NCBI GenBank assembly: GCA_938049795.1
Contig: CALLCD010000020.1
Coordinates: 1-19,038 of the forward strand
DNA length: 19,038 nucleotides
Direction of reading: 5' to 3'
DNA from: an uncultured Hyphomonadaceae bacterium
GTDB taxonomy: Bacteria; Pseudomonadota; Alphaproteobacteria; Caulobacterales; Hyphomonadaceae
This document shows, piece by piece, positions 13,576 through 19,038 of this stretch (position 1 is the first letter of the stretch; the number at the start of each line of letters is the position of its first letter). A program made the translations under genes and the position numbers. The notes under the pieces are model-generated. The model searched no databases. It saw only the letters and a program-made list of their open reading frames with translations, and was not told the DNA's origin.

Positions 13576-13591
13576 ATGAACGAGTGTTCAT
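13576..13591. promoter_or_regulatory. Palindromic operator candidate upstream of the membrane protein gene
   Basis: ATGAACGAGTGTTCAT is a perfect palindrome with 6-base arms and a 4-base centre, 39 bases before the start codon at 13630. A TTGACA hexamer (13559-13564) lies 11 bases upstream, so the palindrome would cover the spacer and the -10 region, a repressor-like placement; no convincing -10 hexamer is visible. The shape resembles TetR-family operators. It also contains GAAC-N4-GTTC, like Gram-positive LexA boxes, but alphaproteobacterial LexA normally uses GTTC-N7-GTTC. Confidence 0.5.
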
Positions 13592-13629
13592 GGTGATCGG
13601 ATAGTGGCGTTGGCGGGTGGTACTGTCTA

Positions 13630-15270
13630 GTGATTTTCGATCTGTTTCTGACCTTGCGGGAAGTGTCTGATGCCTATACGGCAGGCTTTCTAATCATTCT
13701 GCTCCTTGGATTGGCAGGGGTCTTTCTCTACAATTTCAAGTTTCGGCTTCTGCCTGCGGGTGCCTATATCGGCACAACGGCGGACATCATCTATCTGCGG
13801 GAGGAATATTCGGTTTGGCGTGGCCGCCTTGATCATGGCGGTATGCTTGGCTTTGAGTATGAGCGTCTGGTCCGTCGCTTTCTTGGCTGGATTGGCAAAG
13901 TGTACGGCCATGCCGAGCCCGGGAGAGAGCGGCTCAGCGGGTTCTGGAGCAAAGAGACGCTCGATCGGTGTTTGATGTTGGCACTGATCTATCCGGCGAT
14001 ATCGGTCCTGCTGGTCTGGCACATGACAGGTGAGGTCGGGGCCTTTGAGCGGGCATTGGAGTTTCGCGAAGATATCGAGCCTGCTTTGCGTGGCGCGAGT
14101 GCGATTGCGATGGCCTTGTTGGTTGCGGCACAAATCTGGCTGGCGGCACCGCCCGTCCGGTTCCAGACACCTCTATGGCGTGCCGTCCGCGTCGCCATTG
14201 TCGGTCTGATTGTTGTTGCGGCGATCATTCTCAGCACGCGGGGCGTTGCCCTCAGCCCAGACACCGACTTTCAGGCGGTCGCAGGGACGGGCGCTATGGC
14301 CGGATGCGCGGTGTTTGGAGGCTTCTTCGCGATGGTTCTGCTGCGCGGGCGATATGGCGTCGGTGTCACGGCCATCGTGGTGGTCGGCATTGCCTGTATT
14401 GCCTTCGCATTTATTGGAACGGGTGTGCTGGGGTATCAGTCGGGCTTGCGCGGCGACAGCGCCATTTCCGTGGCAACACCGACCGGGCTTCTGGTGGCGC
14501 TGCTCATTGTTGTCGGAAGCAGGCTGATTAACCGCCGTCCCTGGCCGAGATGGTTGCTCGTCCTGTTCGTGTTCAAATTATTGGTTCTTTACCCTCTGAT
14601 CATCGCATATCTGCCGCATATTGTCGGTGTCCAAGAGAACGCAAACTGGACATTGCTTCTGCTTTTGGGGGTTTTCCCGCTGATAAATGCCCTGTTCGAT
14701 TGGGTCTCTTTGGGAACGACCCGCGGCCTGTTACGTCTTGGGCTACGTTTGCGCGGACTGTGGCCGATCGCGCTGGCTCTGCTTGATCTTGTCTGCGCCA
14801 TCTTGCTGCTGGGCCTGCTGATTTCGACGCTGGTCGCTTATATATCGGGGCTAAACATCGCCAACACACTCTCAGGTTGGCCGGCGATCTTTGAGCCCGG
14901 GATTCTGATCGAGACCATTCGGACGGACCCGGCCAATCCGTCAGCCTGGTGGGTCTATCTGATGATTTTGACGGCGCTGTTGCCCTCCATCTCAAATCTT
15001 GTCATCGGGGGACTGTCGGTCATTCGCGGCTTGCCATTTATTGGGCTCATGGTCGCCGGCATTTTGCCCAAAGATCCTATCGAACTGACCATCAATCGCA
15101 GGTTCTGGGGCAGCATCTTTCTGACACTGCAATTTGCCACCGCGGTGATTCTTGCGGTGATCTTGAGCATCAGCGTGTTCTACCTTGTCACCTATGGCTT
15201 GGGAAAGATCGGTTGGGGCCTCTTGCAAACGGCCGAGCTTTTTGCGCACAGTGTCCAACTCTCTAACTGA
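13630..15270 (+). CDS. Uncharacterised multi-spanning membrane protein
   Basis: A 546-residue protein I do not recognise. The GTG at 13630 is the only plausible start: the frame has a stop at 13594-13596 and no ATG between; the upstream GGCGGGTGG is a weak binding site. Hydrophobic segments at roughly 17-36, 113-131, 155-173, 186-203, 218-238, 246-266, 283-300, 308-330, 340-357, 378-403, 440-460 and 498-523 suggest 11-12 membrane helices. Residues 37-110 form a charged loop (REEYSVWRGRLDHGGMLGFEYERLVRR). A FPLINALFDWVSLGTTRGLLR stretch at 349-369 is the most motif-like part. No transporter or enzyme signature is evident. Codon use looks less C-rich at third positions than in the following protease gene. 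Function unknown. Confidence 0.85.
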   Translation: MIFDLFLTLREVSDAYTAGFLIILLLGLAGVFLYNFKFRLLPAGAYIGTTADIIYLREEYSVWRGRLDHGGMLGFEYERLVRRFLGWIGKVYGHAEPGRERLSGFWSKETLDRCLMLALIYPAISVLLVWHMTGEVGAFERALEFREDIEPALRGASAIAMALLVAAQIWLAAPPVRFQTPLWRAVRVAIVGLIVVAAIILSTRGVALSPDTDFQAVAGTGAMAGCAVFGGFFAMVLLRGRYGVGVTAIVVVGIACIAFAFIGTGVLGYQSGLRGDSAISVATPTGLLVALLIVVGSRLINRRPWPRWLLVLFVFKLLVLYPLIIAYLPHIVGVQENANWTLLLLLGVFPLINALFDWVSLGTTRGLLRLGLRLRGLWPIALALLDLVCAILLLGLLISTLVAYISGLNIANTLSGWPAIFEPGILIETIRTDPANPSAWWVYLMILTALLPSISNLVIGGLSVIRGLPFIGLMVAGILPKDPIELTINRRFWGSIFLTLQFATAVILAVILSISVFYLVTYGLGKIGWGLLQTAELFAHSVQLSN

Positions 15271-15323
15271 AATGTAATGTCAGGCGCGATTGCCCGCTCA
15301 GACTCACCGCAATAAAAACACAA

Positions 15324-16766
15324 ATGATGACTAACACTGCGTCCATGACAAAACATGTAACCAAACTTCTGGCTGCGGCTCTTTTCGCCGTTGCCGCGCT
15401 GCTGCTGGTCTTGATCCAGCCCGTATTGACCGCGCCCGCACAGGCTCAGGCCGTCCCGCATTCGGCCCAGCAAATTGATCTCACCTTCGCCCCGCTCGTC
15501 AAACAGGCGTCCCCCGCCGTCGTCAACGTTTACACCCGTAAAACCGCCCGCCGCCAGTCGCCCTTTGCCAATGATCCGCGCTTCTCGCGCCTGTTCGGCC
15601 GCCAACAGGAACGCGCCCAGGGCTCGCTCGGCTCCGGCGTCCTCGTTGGCCGCGATGGCGTCATCGTCACCAACAATCACGTCGTCGAAGGCGCAGACGA
15701 GTTCCGCATCGTCCTCTCCGACCGCCGCGAATACGCCGCCGAATTGCTGCTCGCCGACGAACGCACCGATCTTGCCGTCCTCAAAATCGACGCCGAAGCG
15801 GGCCAACTTCCCACGCTACCTTTCGCCGACACACGCGACCTCGAAGTCGGCGACCTCGTCCTCGCCATCGGCAATCCGTTCGGCGTCGGCCAGACCGTCA
15901 CCAGCGGCATCATTTCCGCCACCGCCCGCACAGATGTCGGCATCTCCGACTATGCCTTCTTCATCCAGACCGACGCGGCCATCAATCCGGGCAATTCCGG
16001 CGGTGCGCTGATCAACAATGCGGGCGAACTGGTCGGCGTGAACACGGCAATCTTCTCCCGCTCGGGCGGCTCAAACGGCATCGGCTTTGCCATCCCCTCC
16101 GAAATGGTCCGCCGCGTCGTCGATGCTGCCGTCAATGAAGGCCGCATCATCCGGCCCTGGCTCGGCCTGAAAGGGCAGGCGGTCAGCTTCGACATTGCCC
16201 GCTCCCAAGGCCTCGACCGCCCCATCGGCATCATTGTCACCGAAGTCTACGAAGACGGCCCCGCCGACAAAGCCCGCCTCAGACGCGGCGATCTCGTCAC
16301 CGCCATCAATGGCCGCGAAGTCTATGACGAACGCGGGCTAAACTTCCTCGCCGCCACCCAATCGCCGGGCGAGCGCGTTCGTCTCTCCGTCCTGCGCGGC
16401 GGCAATGAGCGCACCATCAATGTCCTGCTGACCCCGCCACCCGGCGCCACCGATGCCGAGCTGCACCTCATGGCCGGCGCGCATCCGCTGTCTGGCGCAG
16501 AGATTGCCGAACTGTCTCCAGCCCTTGCCGAAAGCCTCGGCGGCGACCCCTTCACCAAAGGCATCCTGGTCACCCGCAACCCGCCACGCCGCTCCATCGC
16601 CCGCCGCGTTGGCCTCCGCCTCGGTGATATCGTCGTCGCCATCAATGGCCGCGAAACCTCCACCAAACGCCAGCTCGAAGACGCCATAGGCCGCGCCGAC
16701 GGCAGCTGGGAAGTCACCATCCAGCGCAACGGCCGCCGCATCACCACCCCACGCTTTACGCTTTAG
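15324..16766 (+). CDS. Periplasmic Do/HtrA-family serine protease
   Basis: A DegP/DegQ-like quality-control protease. The 480 residues begin with a basic segment and a hydrophobic helix (about 14-37) ending near APAQAQA, a signal peptide or anchor. The trypsin-like domain shows the catalytic triad H119 (TNNHVVEGA), D149 (DERTDLAVLKI) and S225 (NPGNSGGALIN). Two PDZ domains follow, about 278-370 (GPADKARLRRGDLVTAINGREV) and 383-475 (RRVGLRLGDIVVAINGRET). The region between strands where DegP has a long LA loop is short, more like DegQ or DegS, but two PDZ domains exclude DegS. ATG 15324, 15327 and 15345 are all possible starts; none has a clear binding site. Position near rplQ and rarA fits alphaproteobacterial order. 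Confidence 0.94.
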   Translation: MMTNTASMTKHVTKLLAAALFAVAALLLVLIQPVLTAPAQAQAVPHSAQQIDLTFAPLVKQASPAVVNVYTRKTARRQSPFANDPRFSRLFGRQQERAQGSLGSGVLVGRDGVIVTNNHVVEGADEFRIVLSDRREYAAELLLADERTDLAVLKIDAEAGQLPTLPFADTRDLEVGDLVLAIGNPFGVGQTVTSGIISATARTDVGISDYAFFIQTDAAINPGNSGGALINNAGELVGVNTAIFSRSGGSNGIGFAIPSEMVRRVVDAAVNEGRIIRPWLGLKGQAVSFDIARSQGLDRPIGIIVTEVYEDGPADKARLRRGDLVTAINGREVYDERGLNFLAATQSPGERVRLSVLRGGNERTINVLLTPPPGATDAELHLMAGAHPLSGAEIAELSPALAESLGGDPFTKGILVTRNPPRRSIARRVGLRLGDIVVAINGRETSTKRQLEDAIGRADGSWEVTIQRNGRRITTPRFTL

Positions 16767-16797
16767 GCTCGAGCTGACGGGAGCTGGAACCTACCAA

Positions 16798-17310
16798 TCA
16801 ATCGCCCGCCGCAGGTGAGCTGACCGTCGCATTCTCCGCTACCCAGTCTGCAATCTGTCGTGCGGCATCAGGCGTCCCTTGCATCGCCGCTGAGACCAGC
16901 ATGTCAGCGATAGAAACCTCACCGAGCGACGCCCGAAAAGCTTCCTCCGCTCGATAGAAAGTCGCCGCAATCCCACACGGGCTTACGCAATCCTCCCGCG
17001 CCATCCCGCACGGTCCGTTCTGGCGGACATTCATACAGCGAAAACTGAACAATGTGCCCTCAATCGCGGCGGTAATGTCCCACAAAGAAATCTCGGTCGC
17101 CGGACGTGCCAGCCGATAGCCGCCATTCGCCCCGCGTGCGGAAACCACCAATCCGGCTTTACTGAGCGCCTGCATCTGTTTGGCGAGATAGGCGGCGGGC
17201 ACATCATGATAGCTGGCGAGTGCCTCCGCCGACAAAGCCCACCTATCGGGCAGTGCCGCCAGAAGCGTACACGCATGTGCTGCCCATTCGACCCCTTTAC
17301 CAATCTTCAT
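16798..17310 (-). CDS. Rrf2-family transcriptional regulator with cysteine cluster
   Basis: A 170-residue Rrf2-type repressor. I start it at ATG 17310 (MKIGKGVEWAAHAC), preceded by GAGAGA at spacing seven; a GTG at 17325 would add five residues. The winged-helix region has LSAEALASYHDVPAAYLAKQMQALSKAGLVVSARGANGGYRLARP, the standard Rrf2 recognition helix and GxxGGYxLxR wing. In the 17325-start numbering, cysteines 97, 106, 113 and 117 follow the C-terminal helix (CMNVRQNGPCGMAREDC). Rrf2 proteins such as IscR and NsrR hold a 2Fe-2S or 4Fe-4S cluster with three cysteines here, so redox, iron or nitric oxide sensing is likely; the spacing (x8, x6, x3) is not that of IscR. Transcribed divergently from the next gene around a shared palindrome. 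Confidence 0.93.
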   Translation of the reverse strand: MKIGKGVEWAAHACTLLAALPDRWALSAEALASYHDVPAAYLAKQMQALSKAGLVVSARGANGGYRLARPATEISLWDITAAIEGTLFSFRCMNVRQNGPCGMAREDCVSPCGIAATFYRAEEAFRASLGEVSIADMLVSAAMQGTPDAARQIADWVAENATVSSPAAGD

Positions 17311-17328
17311 GACTTGATCTCTCACTTT

Positions 17329-17353
17329 AAATCAGATATTTTTTATCCGAATT
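17329..17353. promoter_or_regulatory. Imperfect palindrome between divergent genes
   Basis: AAATCAGATA and TATCCGAATT are 10-base arms around TTTTT, pairing at 8 of 10 positions. The 25-base site occupies the middle of the 62-base gap between the Rrf2 gene start (17310) and the membrane protein start (17373), so a bound repressor would block both promoters. Size and AT-richness suit Rrf2-family operators. Autoregulation and control of the divergent gene are inferred. Confidence 0.5.
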
Positions 17354-17372
17354 AGGCCGAAAAGGAAACACC

Positions 17373-18008
17373 ATGTTGGCAAAGCGCATCCATCGGCTGA
17401 CGGCCATTCTCCTCGGCACATTTATCCTCTCGCATTTACTTGTCCACCTCACAGCAATATTCGGCCCCGAAACCCACAAAACAGCGCTCGGCATGGTCCA
17501 GATCTTCTACCGAAACCTGATTGGCGAGAGCCTACTTGTCATGGCGATTCTCGTACAAATGGTCAGTGGTATCTCCCGCCTGCGCTTTCGCAATATCGAT
17601 GGCTGGGCGCGGCTACAAGTGATCAGCGGGATCTACCTCCTTGTCTTTTTCGCCATACACACGAGCGCTGCGCTCTATACGCACCATATCGTTGGGCTGG
17701 AGACAGACTTTTTTTGGGCCGCCGGGTCGCTCTACTTCTCGCCCATAAAATACGGCTTTGCACTCTATTACACAGCAGCAGTGCTTGCCGTCTTCACCCA
17801 TCTGGCAGCCGCGCTGAAGTTTGGGTGGCCGGACATATCGGGCCGTCTTCTCGCGCTTATCCCCGCCGGAGGCTTGGCCATCGGCATCCTTATTGTCGCG
17901 ATATTTGGCGGCGCGTTCTATGTCATTGAAATCGGGCCGGACGTGCAAGCCTATTATCAAGGCAATTTCGGTGCGCTCGGCCTAACACCGCCCGAAAGCG
18001 AGCAATAA
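17373..18008 (+). CDS. Five-helix membrane protein, cytochrome-b-like
   Basis: A 211-residue integral membrane protein with hydrophobic segments near residues 9-30, 51-68, 81-101, 127-148 and 160-184. Histidines fall at helix positions suited to heme ligation: H21 and H25 in the first, H96 in the third, H143 in the fourth, with H104/H105 at the helix end. The N-terminal IHRLTAILLGTFILSHLLVHL resembles cytochrome b subunits of succinate dehydrogenase or fumarate reductase, but no flavoprotein or iron-sulfur subunit genes are beside it. AGGA at 17363-17366 precedes the ATG by six bases. Likely controlled by the divergent Rrf2 regulator. Heme binding is inference; it could be another small helical membrane protein. 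Confidence 0.8.
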   Translation: MLAKRIHRLTAILLGTFILSHLLVHLTAIFGPETHKTALGMVQIFYRNLIGESLLVMAILVQMVSGISRLRFRNIDGWARLQVISGIYLLVFFAIHTSAALYTHHIVGLETDFFWAAGSLYFSPIKYGFALYYTAAVLAVFTHLAAALKFGWPDISGRLLALIPAGGLAIGILIVAIFGGAFYVIEIGPDVQAYYQGNFGALGLTPPESEQ

Positions 18009-18026
18009 GCCCGAACGCTCCCCCAT

Positions 18027-18051
18027 TAGCCTTTTCCCGCAAAAAGCGCTA
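18027..18051. other. Imperfect hairpin between the cytochrome-like gene and rarA
   Basis: TAGCCTTTT (18027-18035) pairs with AAAAG, a bulged C, then GCTA (18042-18051) around a six-base loop. It lies in the 53-base gap 18009-18061. There is no T tract on either strand, so it is a weak terminator candidate at best; no other signal is visible in this gap. Confidence 0.3.
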
Positions 18052-18061
18052 AATCCACCCC

Positions 18062-19038
18062 ATGTCCGATCTGTTCTCCGCTTCCGATCTTGCCGACGAG
18101 GCCCCGCGTCCGCTGGCCGACCGGCTACGCCCCAAAACGCTGTCCGAAGTCGTCGGCCAAGACCATCTGATCGCAGAAGAGGGCGCGCTCGGCCGGATGC
18201 TCGCGACGGGCCGGCTCTCCTCGATCATTCTCTGGGGGCCGCCCGGCGTCGGCAAGACCACCATCGCCCAGCTTCTCGCCGCCGAAACCGACCTCAATTA
18301 CGAAGCCATCTCCGCCGTCTTCTCCGGTGTCAAAGACCTCCGCGCCGCTTTCGACCGCGCTGAGGCCCAACGCAATATGGGCAAGGGCACGCTCCTGTTC
18401 GTCGATGAAATCCACCGCTTCAACCGCGCCCAGCAGGACGGCTTTCTCCCTTTCGTCGAGCGCGGCACCGTCACCCTTGTCGGCGCGACCACAGAAAATC
18501 CGAGCTTCGAGATCAACGGCGCGCTCCTCTCGCGCTGTCAGGTCTTGGTACTTAACCGGCTTGACGAACCCGCCCTCGAAAAACTCCTCACCCGCGTCGA
18601 AGCGGACACCAAACGCGCCCTCCCGCTCACCCCCGAGGCCTGCGCCGCGCTCATCCACATGGCCGATGGCGATGGCCGCTTCCTGCTCAATCTCGCCGAA
18701 CAAGCGCTCACCCTCGCACGCAAAGGCGATGAGCTCGACGCCGACACACTCGCCAAAGCCCTTCAGCGCCGGGCGCCCGCCTATGACAAAGACCGCGAAG
18801 GCCACTACAATCTCATTTCCGCCCTGCACAAATCCGTACGCGGATCAGACCCCGACGCCGCGCTCTACTGGTTCGCCCGCATGCTCGAAGGCGGCGAAGA
18901 CCCGTTATTCCTCGCCCGCCGCTTGATCCGCATGGCCTCTGAGGACATCGGCCTCGCTGACCCGACCGCGCTCATGATCTGCGCTGAAGCCGCCCGCACC
19001 TATGAACGCCTCGGCTCTCCCGAAGGCGAATTGGCGCT
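18062..19038 (+). CDS. rarA: Replication-associated recombination protein RarA (MgsA), 5' part
   Basis: A clamp-loader-like AAA+ ATPase acting at stalled replication forks. The frame runs off the right edge, so 325 codons of about 430-440 expected are seen. From ATG 18062: an N-terminal MSDLFSASDLADEAPRPLADRLRP with the DLF and RPxxLxxxVGQ features of the family, Walker A GPPGVGKTT (59-67), Walker B LLFVDEIHRFN (111-121), sensor 1 GATTENPSFEIN (141-152), an arginine-finger region LLSRCQV, then the C-terminal helical domain with YDKDREGHYNLISALHKSVRGSDPDAALYWFARMLEGGEDP and RRLIRMASEDIGLADP. No clear ribosome binding site; short gap after the cytochrome-like gene. Confidence 0.96.
   Translation, partial: MSDLFSASDLADEAPRPLADRLRPKTLSEVVGQDHLIAEEGALGRMLATGRLSSIILWGPPGVGKTTIAQLLAAETDLNYEAISAVFSGVKDLRAAFDRAEAQRNMGKGTLLFVDEIHRFNRAQQDGFLPFVERGTVTLVGATTENPSFEINGALLSRCQVLVLNRLDEPALEKLLTRVEADTKRALPLTPEACAALIHMADGDGRFLLNLAEQALTLARKGDELDADTLAKALQRRAPAYDKDREGHYNLISALHKSVRGSDPDAALYWFARMLEGGEDPLFLARRLIRMASEDIGLADPTALMICAEAARTYERLGSPEGELA

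Noticed and set aside
13578..13589. GAAC-N4-GTTC as a LexA (SOS) box
   Set aside because: This is the Gram-positive LexA core; alphaproteobacterial LexA sites are usually direct repeats GTTC-N7-GTTC. A TetR-type operator fits better, but LexA is not excluded.
16767..16797. AGCT-containing inverted repeat between the convergent protease and Rrf2 genes as a bidirectional terminator
   Set aside because: Only about four base pairs with no T tract on either strand.
1..19038. Mobile elements, CRISPR arrays, tRNA or rRNA genes, toxin-antitoxin or phage defence systems
   Set aside because: None found on reading both strands; the window is a ribosomal protein cluster with flanking membrane, regulator and repair genes.

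Overview
The window is one end of a bacterial S10-spc-alpha ribosomal protein supercluster followed by a short accessory and housekeeping stretch. Protein sequences and gene order point to an alphaproteobacterium: short-form adenylate kinase after secY, rplQ followed by a Do-type protease and rarA, and a Caulobacter-like housekeeping promoter. A Hyphomonadaceae/Maricaulales-type marine relative of Caulobacter is my best guess, without database support. DNA is moderately GC-rich. No rRNA, tRNA, CRISPR, insertion sequence or integrase was seen.

Region 1 (1-11042, all +): the 3' end of rplC, then rplD, rplW, rplB, rpsS, rplV, rpsC, rplP, rpmC, rpsQ, rplN, rplX, rplE, rpsN, rpsH, rplF, rplR, rpsE, rpmD, rplO, secY and adk. 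Genes are separated by a few bases or overlap, with no gap suggesting separate S10 and spc promoters. The only structured internal gap is rplO-secY (9034-9120). Region 2 (11043-13535, +) is the alpha operon rpsM-rpsK-rpoA-rplQ. It has its own predicted promoter, a leader with a nested hairpin, and a strong intrinsic terminator. rpsD and rpmJ are absent from their E. coli positions.

Region 3 (13536-19038) holds an unrecognised 546-residue multi-spanning membrane protein behind a perfect palindrome, a periplasmic HtrA/Deg protease, a divergent pair (Rrf2-family cysteine-containing repressor and a five-helix cytochrome-b-like membrane protein) around an imperfect palindrome, and the first 325 codons of rarA. 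The membrane protein and the Rrf2 pair look like insertions into an otherwise familiar rplQ-degP-rarA order.

The most unusual observation is that the C-terminal extension of L4 (about 100 residues beyond the normal end) and the C-terminal tail of the upstream protein (L3 by gene order) carry the same helix-hairpin-helix-like domain, 42 of 80 residues identical by hand count. Two adjacent ribosomal protein genes thus appear to share a duplicated appended domain. Secondary oddities are a Lys-rich insertion of about 26 residues in L6, an RG-rich N-terminus on S5, competing hairpins before secY, and an alpha-operon leader that cannot be using S4 encoded in the same operon.
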